Shown: positions 1 through 6,975, counted from the stretch's first letter. The stretch: 8,900 nucleotides of DNA from Acetobacteraceae bacterium (GCA_003133265.1 PKWQ01000049.1:1302-10201), one strand, 5' to 3'. Program-made: numbers and translations. Notes: a model not told the origin generated them from the sequence alone.

Positions 1-125
1 TCGCCACCGATCCGGTGTTCCTGAAGGATCTCGGCCTGCTGGAGGCGCTGTCGACCAACCGGGGCAACGGCATCGCCGCGATGGCGCGCAAGATCCGGGA
101 ACTCGCCGCCTTCCAGGCCGCCTGA
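1..125 (+). CDS. 3' end of an unidentified protein-coding gene
   Basis: An open frame enters from the left edge (first full codon at 3) and stops at TGA 123-125. The 40 visible codons read ATDPVFLKDLGLLEALS at the start and end in RELAAFQAA. The composition (Ala, Leu and Arg rich, G/C-ending codons) matches the genes that follow, so I take it as real coding sequence. The piece looks like a soluble helical C-terminus and I do not recognise the family. Its stop lies 15 nt before the ATG of the MFS permease on the same strand, so the two are probably co-transcribed. Its identity, from the sequence to the left, would be the best clue to the permease substrate. Confidence 0.6.
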   Translation, partial: ATDPVFLKDLGLLEALSTNRGNGIAAMARKIRELAAFQAA

Positions 126-140
126 GCCGGCGCCGGCGCC

Positions 141-1328
141 ATGTCCGGTCCTTTCTCCCGCGTTTTCTCGCCGGCCCGCCTTCTGTCGCCGGGCAGCCGC
201 GTCGCGCTGTTCATGTCGGCGGTGTTCGCGACTTTCGCCATCCAGGGCGCCTACCTGCCGCTGTGGTTCGCCGACCGGGGCCTGTCGGCGAGTTCCATCG
301 GCCAGATACTCGGGGTGGCGTCGCTGTTCCGCGTGCTGTGCGGCCCGGCCTGGGGCGCGGTGGCGGACCGGGTGGGGCAGCGCGGCACGGTGCTGTTCCT
401 CACCGCGCTCGCCGCCACATGCGGGGCGCTGCTGTATCTGCCCTCGCACGGCTTCACGGCGATCCTGCTGGTGGCGGCGGGGCAGGGGATGGTTTCTTCC
501 GCGCTGTCGCCGCTGATCGATGCGATGGCGCTGGCCCTGATGCGCGAGGGCCGGATGCAATACGGCCCGATCCGCGCCTGGGGATCGGCCGCGTTCATGA
601 CCGCGACCGCCGCCGGAGGCTGGCTGGTGGGCGCGGTCGGGTCCTGGCTGGTGCCGTGGCTGCTGGCCACCGGCTACGCCACGGCGGCGGCCAGCGCGCG
701 GCTGCTGGTGGAACCCGCGACCCAATCCGGCCCGCGCAACCCGCTCGCCGCCTTGTCGCTGCTGAAGCGGCCGGCCTTTCTGCTGACCATCGCGTGTTCG
801 GCGCTGATCCAGGGCGCGCACGCCGCCTATTACGGCTTTGGGCCGCTGTTCTGGCGCAGCCAGGGCTTTTCCGACGCCACGATCGGGCTGCTGATCGCCG
901 AGGGGATCGTCGCCGAGATCTTCTTGTTCGCGCGCGGACGCAAGCTGGTGGAGCGGCTGGGTCCCGCCGGGCTGACCGCCATCGCCGCCGGCGCTTCGGT
1001 GCTGCGCTGGACCGTCACGGCGTTTTCGCCGCCGCTGGCGGTGCTGGCGGCGATGCAGGCGCTGCATGCCGCGACCTTCGCCTTTCAGCATTTGTCGGCG
1101 ATGCAGATGCTGACCCGTACCATCCCACCCGAGCGTGCCGGCACCGCGCAGTCGCTGCACGCCGCGCTCGGCATGGGCGCGCCGACCGGGTTGATGATGC
1201 TGGTCTGCGGCTGGCTCTACGCCGGCACCGGCGGGCACGTGTTCCTGGCGATGGCCGCACTCGCCGGCCTGGCGCTGCTGCTGGTCCGCCCGTTGTGGCG
1301 GGCCAGCCTACCAGGCGGCGTCGAGTAG
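141..1328 (+). CDS. MFS transporter, HcaT-like (MFS_1-like family)
   Basis: This 395-aa inner-membrane protein has about 12 hydrophobic segments, at roughly residues 21-43, 55-75, 84-104, 108-131, 145-165, 167-187, 215-235, 245-262, 273-292, 295-315, 335-358 and 362-385. An MFS motif-A-like loop, GAVADRVGQR (72-81), sits between helices 2 and 3. The segment LPLWFADRGLSASSIGQIL (39-57) is typical of the family containing the E. coli 3-phenylpropionate permease HcaT, which points to proton-coupled uptake of a small organic acid or similar solute. The substrate is not readable. The ATG lies 15 nt after the preceding stop without a clear Shine-Dalgarno; a later start at Met25, just before the first long helix, is possible. 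The last 21 nt overlap, tail to tail, the end of the maleylacetate-reductase-like gene on the other strand. Confidence 0.85.
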   Translation: MSGPFSRVFSPARLLSPGSRVALFMSAVFATFAIQGAYLPLWFADRGLSASSIGQILGVASLFRVLCGPAWGAVADRVGQRGTVLFLTALAATCGALLYLPSHGFTAILLVAAGQGMVSSALSPLIDAMALALMREGRMQYGPIRAWGSAAFMTATAAGGWLVGAVGSWLVPWLLATGYATAAASARLLVEPATQSGPRNPLAALSLLKRPAFLLTIACSALIQGAHAAYYGFGPLFWRSQGFSDATIGLLIAEGIVAEIFLFARGRKLVERLGPAGLTAIAAGASVLRWTVTAFSPPLAVLAAMQALHAATFAFQHLSAMQMLTRTIPPERAGTAQSLHAALGMGAPTGLMMLVCGWLYAGTGGHVFLAMAALAGLALLLVRPLWRASLPGGVE

Positions 1329-2483
1329 CGCGCGCACTGTCGCCGGACCCTCGATGTGGTTCGGGTTGGTGCGTACCCAGCGGTCGTGCATCGAGCGTTC
1401 GGCGACCGGGGCCAGTTGCTCGGCCCGCATTCCCGCCGCGCGCAGGGTGCCGGGCAGGCCGAGATCGGCGATCAGCCTGGCCAGTTGCTCCGCCGCCGGG
1501 GCGCCGGTCTGGCCCAGCGCATCGGCAACCCAGGTCTGCCGGGCGGCGTTGACCGGATGGTTGAACCGCATCACATGCGGCAGCATCACGCAGGACGTGT
1601 AGCCGTGCGGCATCCCCGCCGTGCCGCCCAGCACATGGCCGATGCCGTGGCTGGCGCCCAGCGGCACGCCGGCGGACACGCCCGTCATCGACAGCCACGC
1701 GCCCAGCTGGCAATCCAGCCGCGCGGGCAGGTTGCGCGGGTCCTGCTTCACCCCGCGCAGACCCGACGACAGCAGGCGCAGCGCGTGCAGCGCGGTGGCG
1801 TCCGCAAAAGGCTGCGGAGAGATCGAGCAGATGGTTTCCACCGCATGGTCCACGGCGCGGATGCCGGTCGACAGGAACAGCCACTCCGGCGTGTGGACCG
1901 TCAGCGCGGGATCGAGGATCACGGTGCGCGGGATCGAGAATTGCTGGGCGAAGCTTTCCTTCACATGCCGCTCGCCGGACGTGTCGGTGCAGCCGGCATG
2001 GGCGGAGAATTCCCCGGCCGAGAGCGTGGTGGGGATGGTCACGGTGCGGATCGGCGGCGGCGCGGTCGGCGGGCGGCTGGTGGTGCCGTCCGGATGGGTG
2101 GTGGCGGCCAGCCGGTCGAGCTGGCCGGGTTCGGTGATGTCGTTGCCGAGGCAGATGCCGACCATCTTCGCCGCATCGGTGACGGAGCCGCCGCCCACGG
2201 TCAGCAGCAGATCGGCCCCGACCGCGCGCGCCGCGTTGGCGGCGGCGAGCACATCCACGCGCGGCGTGTGCGCGCCGATCCTGTCGCATAGGCCGGCGAG
2301 GCGGTTGCCGAGCACATGCCTGATCTGGTCCATCGTATCGGTCTCGCGCGCCAGCGTGCCGGAGGAGAGCACATAGACCTTGCTCGCCGAGACCGCCTCG
2401 ATCTCCTGCGCCAGCGCCAGCGCGAACGGCACGCCGTAGATGACGCGCTCGATGTGCGGATAGTTGAATGTTCCGTGCAGCAT
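1308..2483 (-). CDS. Maleylacetate reductase-like iron-containing alcohol dehydrogenase
   Basis: This 391-aa protein has the two-domain Fe-ADH fold. The N-terminal dinucleotide-binding part carries VGGGSVTDAAK (96-106) and TIPTTLSAGEFS (149-160). The helical C-terminal part carries STGIRAVDHAVE (205-216), GASHGIGH (276-283) and MPHGYTS (291-297). Three of the four usual metal ligands of the superfamily are present (His213, His279, His293), but the Asp of FucO-type enzymes is Arg209, in GIRAVDHAVE. That signature marks the maleylacetate reductase branch, which reduces maleylacetate to 3-oxoadipate with NAD(P)H late in chloroaromatic, resorcinol or hydroxyquinol breakdown. The length is somewhat longer than typical members (about 350-360 aa), with a Pro/Thr-rich insert near 130-145. 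An AAGGGA Shine-Dalgarno (2490-2495) lies 6 nt before the ATG. It is the second gene of an operon, 32 nt after the DUF1932-type oxidoreductase. No ring-cleaving dioxygenase is visible, so the true substrate may differ. Confidence 0.82.
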   Translation of the reverse strand: MLHGTFNYPHIERVIYGVPFALALAQEIEAVSASKVYVLSSGTLARETDTMDQIRHVLGNRLAGLCDRIGAHTPRVDVLAAANAARAVGADLLLTVGGGSVTDAAKMVGICLGNDITEPGQLDRLAATTHPDGTTSRPPTAPPPIRTVTIPTTLSAGEFSAHAGCTDTSGERHVKESFAQQFSIPRTVILDPALTVHTPEWLFLSTGIRAVDHAVETICSISPQPFADATALHALRLLSSGLRGVKQDPRNLPARLDCQLGAWLSMTGVSAGVPLGASHGIGHVLGGTAGMPHGYTSCVMLPHVMRFNHPVNAARQTWVADALGQTGAPAAEQLARLIADLGLPGTLRAAGMRAEQLAPVAERSMHDRWVRTNPNHIEGPATVRALLDAAW

Positions 2484-2515
2484 GTGTCGTCCCTTCGTTA
2501 TCCGCGAGCGCGCGC

Positions 2516-3364
2516 TTATTGTTTGCGCGGTTTCAGGAAGTCGTCCAGCGCGCCGATTTCCTTTTTCCCGTCGGCAAAATCCTCGGCCAGCCGCTGATAT
2601 AATCCTGCCGCACCAAGAAAAATCTGTCGCGCCGCCGGATCGTCCTCGTTGAAGCCGGCGATCTCCTCCATCTCCGCCACCCAGCGATAGGCCTTGGAAT
2701 ACATCCGTGGCAGTTGCCGGCTGAGCCAGCCGAACAAGGCGGGCTGGGAGGCGGCGAGTTCCGCGCGCAGATCGTCCGCCGCGCCGCCGCGCGTGGCGGC
2801 CAGCATCATGGCCGCGCCGAGGGCGGTGAAACCCTTGGTGATCCCGGCATACGACATCTTCAGCGCCGAGGCCGCGCCGATGGCGCTGGGCAGCACGCGG
2901 ATTTCCAGACCGTGGTTAATCAGCACGGCGAGTTCCGGCGCATGCGGGCCGGAGACATAGATGGAGGTGCCGGTGGTTCCCGGCGCGGGCGGTCCGCCGA
3001 TGATGCCGCCATCGACGAAGCGCGCGCCGGTGGCCTCGATCACGGCGGCGATGCGCGCGACGGTCTGCGGGTTGACCGCGTTGCAGTCCACGTAAAGTGG
3101 CTTCCGCGCCGCCGCCGCCAGATGCGGCGCCAGCCGCGCGGCCAGCGCCAGCGCCTCGCCGGGCGGAACGATGGAAAGGATGATGTCGGCATCGGCGATT
3201 TCAGCGTCGCTGACGGGGCGCATGCCCGCCGCCTGTGCCCGGGCGGCGGAGGCCGGGCTGCGGCCGGCCAGCGAGGTGGTGACGGCGATGGCGTTCTGGG
3301 TCAGGCGTCCGGCGACGCCGCTGCCCATGGCGCCCGCCGCGATGACGGCGACAGTTGGTTTCAT
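2516..3364 (-). CDS. NAD(P)-dependent oxidoreductase, 6PGDH/3-hydroxyisobutyrate dehydrogenase-like with DUF1932-type C-terminus
   Basis: This 282-aa cytoplasmic protein has an N-terminal Rossmann domain (about 1-160) and a helical C-terminal domain (about 165-270). The nucleotide loop reads VIAAGAMGSGVA (7-18): the first Gly of the usual GxGxxG is Ala9. Further family signatures are DCNAVNP (93-99), DGGIIGGPP (118-126) and Lys169 in SALKMSYAGITKG, at the place of the catalytic lysine of beta-hydroxyacid dehydrogenases. These patterns fit the DUF1932 subgroup, whose members are mostly uncharacterised; oxidation or reduction of a small hydroxy acid is the reasonable guess. I start it at ATG 3364 because a GGAGAG ribosome site lies 5 nt upstream and the family begins with the Rossmann strand. 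An ATG 30 nt further upstream (3394) would only add a Pro/Arg-rich decapeptide. It leads the operon with the maleylacetate-reductase-like gene and is divergent from the ThDP enzyme. Confidence 0.82.
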   Translation of the reverse strand: MKPTVAVIAAGAMGSGVAGRLTQNAIAVTTSLAGRSPASAARAQAAGMRPVSDAEIADADIILSIVPPGEALALAARLAPHLAAAARKPLYVDCNAVNPQTVARIAAVIEATGARFVDGGIIGGPPAPGTTGTSIYVSGPHAPELAVLINHGLEIRVLPSAIGAASALKMSYAGITKGFTALGAAMMLAATRGGAADDLRAELAASQPALFGWLSRQLPRMYSKAYRWVAEMEEIAGFNEDDPAARQIFLGAAGLYQRLAEDFADGKKEIGALDDFLKPRKQ

Positions 3365-3553
3365 CGGGGCTCTCCGTTGTGGTTTCGGGGGCATGATCGG
3401 AACGCACGGGGGCGGAGTGTGAGCCCGATGCCGGGCGCCCTCAAGCCCAGGGTCTGGTCAGGACCGCATGCCTTGTCCCATTCGCTGCGCTGCGCCAGAC
3501 TTTATCCAGGCAGCGACGGATCGCGATCGCGCCGGTTCGATGGGGAAACGCGC
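3365..3553. promoter_or_regulatory. Divergent intergenic region between the oxidoreductase operon and the ThDP enzyme gene
   Basis: These 189 bases must hold promoters for both directions. I see no confident -35/-10 pair. A perfect 10-bp palindrome, GATCGCGATC (3519-3528), lies 25 nt before the ThDP enzyme ATG, and a 4-2-4 palindrome, GGTCAGGACC, lies near 3456-3465. Both are short enough to arise by chance in GC-rich DNA. A regulator binding here could control both units together; that is inference only. Confidence 0.3.
3370..3375 (-). promoter_or_regulatory. Ribosome binding site deciding the start of the DUF1932-type oxidoreductase
   Basis: On the minus strand the sequence reads GGAGAG, then five bases, then ATG (3364). 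This is the only good Shine-Dalgarno near the two possible starts (3364 and 3394) and supports the shorter 282-aa protein. Confidence 0.65.
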
Positions 3554-3847
3554 ATGGCCGACACAGCTCGCTCCAACAATGACCGCATGACCGGGGCGGA
3601 GGCCATCGTCGGCACGCTGCGCCAGCACGGGGTGGATACCGTGTTCGGCCTGCCGGGCGTGCAGCTGGATAATCTGTTCGATGCGTTCTACGGCGCGCGC
3701 CAATCGGTGCGCATGCTGCATGCGCGCCACGAGCAGGGCGCGGCCTACATGGCGCTGGGTTACGCCCAGTCCACCGGTAAGGTCGGCGTGTTCACCGTGG
3801 TCCCCGGGCCCGGCGTACTGAATGCGGCGGCCAGGCGCGGAGCTTGA
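3554..3847 (+). pseudogene. Truncated ThDP-dependent enzyme (acetolactate synthase large-subunit-like), N-terminal 93 residues
   Basis: The frame begins with ATG 3554 and shows the start of the N-terminal ThDP (pyrimidine-binding) domain: MTGAEAIVGTLRQHGVDTVF (12-31), FGLPG (31-35), and HARHEQGAAYMALGYA (56-71). Glu60 in that last segment is at the position of the conserved glutamate that activates the cofactor. VVPGPGVLNAAA (82-93) is the usual next conserved block. Family members are about 550-600 aa. Here the similarity stops after Ala93 (base 3832) and four unrelated codons (RRGA) lead to a chance TGA at 3845-3847. What follows is the antisense of an RND permease, so more than 80% of the gene is missing, including the domain that binds the diphosphate. 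As written it cannot encode an active enzyme. The intact relative would be a 2-oxoacid decarboxylase or carboligase; the substrate is unknown. It is divergent from the two dehydrogenase genes and probably belonged to the same pathway. Confidence 0.8.
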
Positions 3848-4652
3848 TGTTCTCCGCCCCGCTTACCACCGCCGCCACGTCCTGCAGCCGCACCGGCGCG
3901 CCGTTGCGATAGGCGATCACCAGGTTCAGATAGTCCGACGGGTTGCTGATCTGGTCGTTGGCGTTGATCGTGGAGGACTGCGCCGGGCCGTCGAAATTGC
4001 CTTTCGGCGTATTGACGTTGGCGTTGCCCAGCGTGGTGCGCAAATCGTCGATGTTCAGCCCATAGGTGGCCAGCGCGCGCGGGTTCACCTGTATCCGTAT
4101 CGCCGGCCGCTGGCCGCCGCTGATGCTGACCAGCCCGACGCCTGGCTGCTGCGAGATCTTCTGCGCCAGCCGCGTATCGCCGAGATCCTCCACCTGGGTC
4201 AGCGGCAGCGTCTTGGAGGTCAGCGCCAGCGTCAGGATCGGCGCATCCGCCGGGTTCACCTTGGCATAGATCGGCGGTGCCGGCAGGTCGGCGGGCAGCA
4301 GGTTGCCCGCGGCGTTGATCGCCGCCTGCACCTCCTGCTCGGCGATGTCGAGGCTGATGTCCAGGCTGAATTGCAGCGTGATCACCGAGGCCCCGGCGGA
4401 GCTGGTGGAGAACATCTGGTTCAGGCTCGGCATCTGGCCGAACTGCACCTCCAGCGGCGATGTCACCGCCGAGGTCATCACCTCCGGGCTGGCGCCGGGG
4501 TAGAAGGTCTGCACCTGGATCGTCGGGTAGTCGACTTCCGGCAGCGCGGAGATCGGCAGGAACCGGTAGGCGACGCCGCCGACCAGCAGGATCGCCAGCA
4601 TCAGCAGCGATGTCGCGACCGGGCGGAGAATGAACAGGCGCGACGGACTCAT
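3792..4652 (-). pseudogene. mdtB: Truncated RND multidrug efflux permease (MdtB/MuxB type), N-terminal 274 residues
   Basis: The frame reads MSPSRLFILRPVATSLLMLA, the first transmembrane helix (about 12-32), then ALPEVDYPTIQV (36-47), YPGASPEVMTSAVTSPLE (51-68), SLNQMFSTSSAGASVITLQF (76-95) and a porter-domain region to GAENIKLRAW (265-274). This is the start of an inner-membrane proton-driven RND pump of the MdtB/MuxB class, which normally has about 1,020-1,050 residues and 12 helices. Similarity ends at Trp274 (3831-3833); twelve unrelated residues follow to a chance stop at 3792-3794. All later helices, including helix 4 with its proton-relay aspartates, are absent, so no pump can be made from this piece. 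The start lies 27 nt after the stop of the adaptor gene, the usual mdtA-mdtB order. No strong Shine-Dalgarno is visible, so translation may depend on the upstream gene. Confidence 0.85.
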
Positions 4653-4679
4653 CAGGATTTACTCATGGCGAGCGCCGCG

Positions 4680-5903
4680 TCATTGCGCCGGCTTCGGGGC
4701 CGGGACGGTCACGCTGGCGCCCTCGCGCAGCCGGTCGGTGCCATCGGTCACCACACGCTCGCCCGCCTTCAGCCCCGACAGCACCGCGACATTGCCGTCA
4801 TCGGTCGGGCCGAGCTTCACCGGGCGGACCGAGACGGTGTTGTTCGCCTCGATCACATAGACGAACGTGCCGGGCTCGCCGCGCTGCACCGCCGCCGCCG
4901 GTATCCGCACGGTATTCTTCATCGTGCTCACCAGCAGCCGGGCGTTGACGAACTGGTTCGGGTACAGCGTCTCGTCCGGATTGGCGAAAATGGCCCGCAG
5001 CTTCAGCGTGCCGGTGGTGGTGTCGATCTGGTTGTCCAGCGTCGACAGCGGCCCGGTCGCCAGCAGCCGGCTGTTCGAACGGTCATAGGCCGCCACCGAC
5101 AGGGTCGCGCCGGACCGCAGTTCCTGGATGATGTCCGGCAAATTGTCCTCGGGGACCGAGAACAGCACCGAGATCGGCTGCATCTGGGTGATCACGACCA
5201 GCCCGGAGGCATCGCTGGTCTGCACGTAGTTGCCGGGATCGACCTGCCGCAGGCCCACCTGGCCATCGATCGGCGAGACGATATGGCAATAGGTCAGATT
5301 GAGCTTGGCGTTGTCGACCTGCGCCTGATCGGACTGCACCGTGCCCTGGTACTGCGCCACCAGGAAGCGCTGGTCGTCCACCTGCTGCTGCGCGATCGAG
5401 TCCAGGTGGCCAAGCGTCTGGTAGCGCCGCAGATTGGTCTGCGCCTGTTGCAGCAGGCCCTGGTCGTGCGCGAGTTGACCCTGTGCCTGGTCCAGCGCCA
5501 CCTGGTAGGGTCGGGGATCGATCTGCGCCAGGAAGTCGCCGGCTTTGACCAACTGGCCTTCCTTGAAGCCGACCTCCACCAGCCGGCCGGCGATCTGGGT
5601 CTTGACGGTCACGGTGGCGAGCGGGCTCACCGTGCCGAGCTGGTTCAGGACAACGCGGATGTCGCCGGTACCGACGGTGACCGCGCCGACCGGCTGCGCG
5701 ACGGTGGGCGCCGTACGCCCCGCGCCGCGCCCCGCATTCTGCACCGCGTGATGGGAGGTCCAGTACCAGGCGGCGCCGAGCCCGGCGGCGACCAGCACGA
5801 CCAGGAGGACAAGCCACCGCGTCCGTGACCGCCCTACAGGGGTTTCTCGTGATGTCGGAACCGGTTCGGTCCTTGTTTCTGGCTTATCGACGTGCTCGTC
5901 CAT
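4680..5903 (-). CDS. mdtA: MdtA-type RND efflux periplasmic adaptor (membrane fusion protein)
   Basis: This 407-aa protein has a charged N-terminus, one membrane anchor (about 30-48; no lipobox) and a periplasmic body. The body holds the first biotinyl-lipoyl half, with GRLVEVGFKEGQLVKAGDFL (107-126) leading to AQIDPRPY; an alpha-helical hairpin (about 132-205, Gln-rich); the second lipoyl half, with IVSPIDGQVGLRQVDPGNYV (208-227); and a beta-barrel/membrane-proximal part to the end. Order and length match MdtA/MuxA adaptors, which bridge an RND permease and an outer-membrane channel. The gene is complete, but the permease behind it is cut at residue 274, so as the sequence stands the adaptor has no visible partner. 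Its start region overlaps no other real gene. The 215-bp divergent region upstream contains a palindrome that could be an operator. Confidence 0.9.
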   Translation of the reverse strand: MDEHVDKPETRTEPVPTSRETPVGRSRTRWLVLLVVLVAAGLGAAWYWTSHHAVQNAGRGAGRTAPTVAQPVGAVTVGTGDIRVVLNQLGTVSPLATVTVKTQIAGRLVEVGFKEGQLVKAGDFLAQIDPRPYQVALDQAQGQLAHDQGLLQQAQTNLRRYQTLGHLDSIAQQQVDDQRFLVAQYQGTVQSDQAQVDNAKLNLTYCHIVSPIDGQVGLRQVDPGNYVQTSDASGLVVITQMQPISVLFSVPEDNLPDIIQELRSGATLSVAAYDRSNSRLLATGPLSTLDNQIDTTTGTLKLRAIFANPDETLYPNQFVNARLLVSTMKNTVRIPAAAVQRGEPGTFVYVIEANNTVSVRPVKLGPTDDGNVAVLSGLKAGERVVTDGTDRLREGASVTVPAPKPAQ

Positions 5904-6118
5904 CCGGCACCGGTCCGCTCCGACTGCGGCGGCGAGGCGGATGCCAGCCAGCAGTTGAGCAGGGATAAGGCGATGGTGCCGGCAATGGCAACCCTGGAAG
6001 TGCAGCGGGTTACGGAATTCAGCCCTTCGTTACACCGGGACACCGCAAGCGGGCCGCTTGCCGGCCGCCCACCGCCGCATCAGGCTGTCACCGCGACAAA
6101 TCCCGCCAGGAGCGTGCC
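5904..6118. promoter_or_regulatory. Divergent intergenic region between the efflux adaptor and the crotonase gene
   Basis: These 215 bases separate two outward-reading genes and should carry both promoters. On the minus strand, TTGCCA and TTATCC separated by 17 nt form a possible but weak promoter for the adaptor; the -10 element is poor. The clearest element is a perfect palindrome at 6045-6061. A hydrophobic reading frame starting with GTG on the minus strand (6043 down into the adaptor gene) looks non-coding to me. Confidence 0.35.
6045..6061. promoter_or_regulatory. Perfect 8-1-8 palindrome, candidate operator
   Basis: GCAAGCGG, one G, then CCGCTTGC: the arms are exact reverse complements over 8 bp, and the symmetry stops just outside. 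The site lies between divergent efflux and crotonase genes, 58 nt before the crotonase ATG and 142 nt before the adaptor ATG. Efflux genes are often controlled by TetR- or MarR-type dimers that bind such sites, and no regulator gene is in the window. It has no T-run, so an intrinsic terminator is unlikely. Chance occurrence in GC-rich DNA is not excluded. Confidence 0.4.
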
Positions 6119-6928
6119 ATGGACCAGGAGATACTGACCCGCATCGAGAACGGCGTCGCCGTTGTCACCCTGAACCGGCCGGATCGGCTCAATGCCCTGT
6201 CGCCGGCGATGATCGCGGGTTTGACGTCCGTCCTCGCTGGTGTGGCTGTCGACCCGGAGGTCGGTTGCGTGGTGCTGACCGGCGCGGGGCGGGGTTTCTG
6301 CGCCGGCGGCGACGTGCAGGTGCAGGCCGCCGCCGCCACGCAGGCGACCCACACGCAGCCGAGTCTGTCGGCGGAGGCGCGGGCGGATCGCCTGCGCGCG
6401 GCGATGGAGGCGGGACGGCTGCTGCGCGAGATGGCGAAGCCGACGATCGCCATGGTGAACGGCGTCGCCGCCGGTGCGGGCCTGTCGCTGGCGCTTGCCT
6501 GCGACCTCCGGCTGATCGGCCGCTCCGCGCGCATGACCACGGCCTTCGCCAAGGTCGGGCTGTCCGGCGATTTCGGCGGCAGCTTCTTCCTGACCCGGCT
6601 GGTCGGCCCGGCGCGGGCACGCGAGCTGTATTTTACCGCCGAGATGCTGAGCGCCGAGCGGATCGTGGCGCTCGGGCTGGCCAGCCAGGTGTTCGCCGAT
6701 GACCGGCTGGAGCCGGAGACGATGGCGCTCGCTGCCCGGCTGGCCGCCGGTCCCCGGGTTGCCTGGCGGTATATGAAACGAAACTTCAAGGTGGCCGAGG
6801 AAGGCACGTTGAGCGAGCTGCTGGACAGCGAAACCTTCGGCATGATGCGTTGCCGTGAAACCGAAGATCACAAGGAAGCCGCGCGCGCCTTCGTGGAAAA
6901 GCGCGCGCCGGTCTTTCGGGGGCGCTGA
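6119..6928 (+). CDS. Crotonase-superfamily protein (enoyl-CoA hydratase/isomerase, PaaG-like)
   Basis: This 269-aa protein has the usual crotonase length. It shows TLNRPDRLNALS (17-28), the first oxyanion-hole segment GFCAGGDVQ (59-67) and the second, NGVAAGAGLSLALACDLRL (114-132). The two catalytic glutamates of true enoyl-CoA hydratases are absent: Ser123 stands at the first (GAGLSLA) and Lys145 near the second (AFAKVGL). Asp151 in SGDFGG matches the Asp of PaaG-type isomerases in their PDxGG motif. The enzyme is therefore more likely a CoA-thioester isomerase, such as an epoxyphenylacetyl-CoA or double-bond isomerase, than a hydratase. The loop at 70-85 is Ala/Thr-rich. An AGGAG site (6108-6112) 6 nt before the ATG supports the start. 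It stands alone, divergent from the efflux adaptor and convergent with the A+T-rich operon; no other CoA gene is nearby. Confidence 0.88.
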   Translation: MDQEILTRIENGVAVVTLNRPDRLNALSPAMIAGLTSVLAGVAVDPEVGCVVLTGAGRGFCAGGDVQVQAAAATQATHTQPSLSAEARADRLRAAMEAGRLLREMAKPTIAMVNGVAAGAGLSLALACDLRLIGRSARMTTAFAKVGLSGDFGGSFFLTRLVGPARARELYFTAEMLSAERIVALGLASQVFADDRLEPETMALAARLAAGPRVAWRYMKRNFKVAEEGTLSELLDSETFGMMRCRETEDHKEAARAFVEKRAPVFRGR

Positions 6929-6975
6929 CCGCCGCTATGTGCCGCGCGCGGGATTGGCATCTGGCGATGAAAAAT

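Noticed and set aside
263..2291. Other long frames over the MFS and reductase genes (plus strand 263-1552 and 1356-2291; minus strand 1015-2289)
   Set aside because: Translations are Arg/Gly/Ala-rich low-complexity shadows of the recognised genes, crossing gene ends without regard to function.
2714..3553. Upstream extension of the ThDP enzyme frame over the oxidoreductase gene
   Set aside because: The open frame continues to 2714, but the family's N-terminus begins near ATG 3554, and the upstream part is antisense to a clear Rossmann-fold gene.
3822..5828. A 668-codon open frame on the plus strand, antisense to the RND genes
   Set aside because: The product is a run of Arg, His, Gln, Gly and Asp without any fold-like pattern, and it mirrors the well-supported adaptor and permease frames. 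Long antisense frames are expected in GC-rich DNA.
5834..6043. A 69-codon minus-strand frame (GTG start) with a signal-peptide-like hydrophobic stretch before the adaptor gene
   Set aside because: It runs out of frame into the adaptor gene, has no clear ribosome site, and its later part is a shadow of the adaptor. The hydrophobic stretch is most likely chance.
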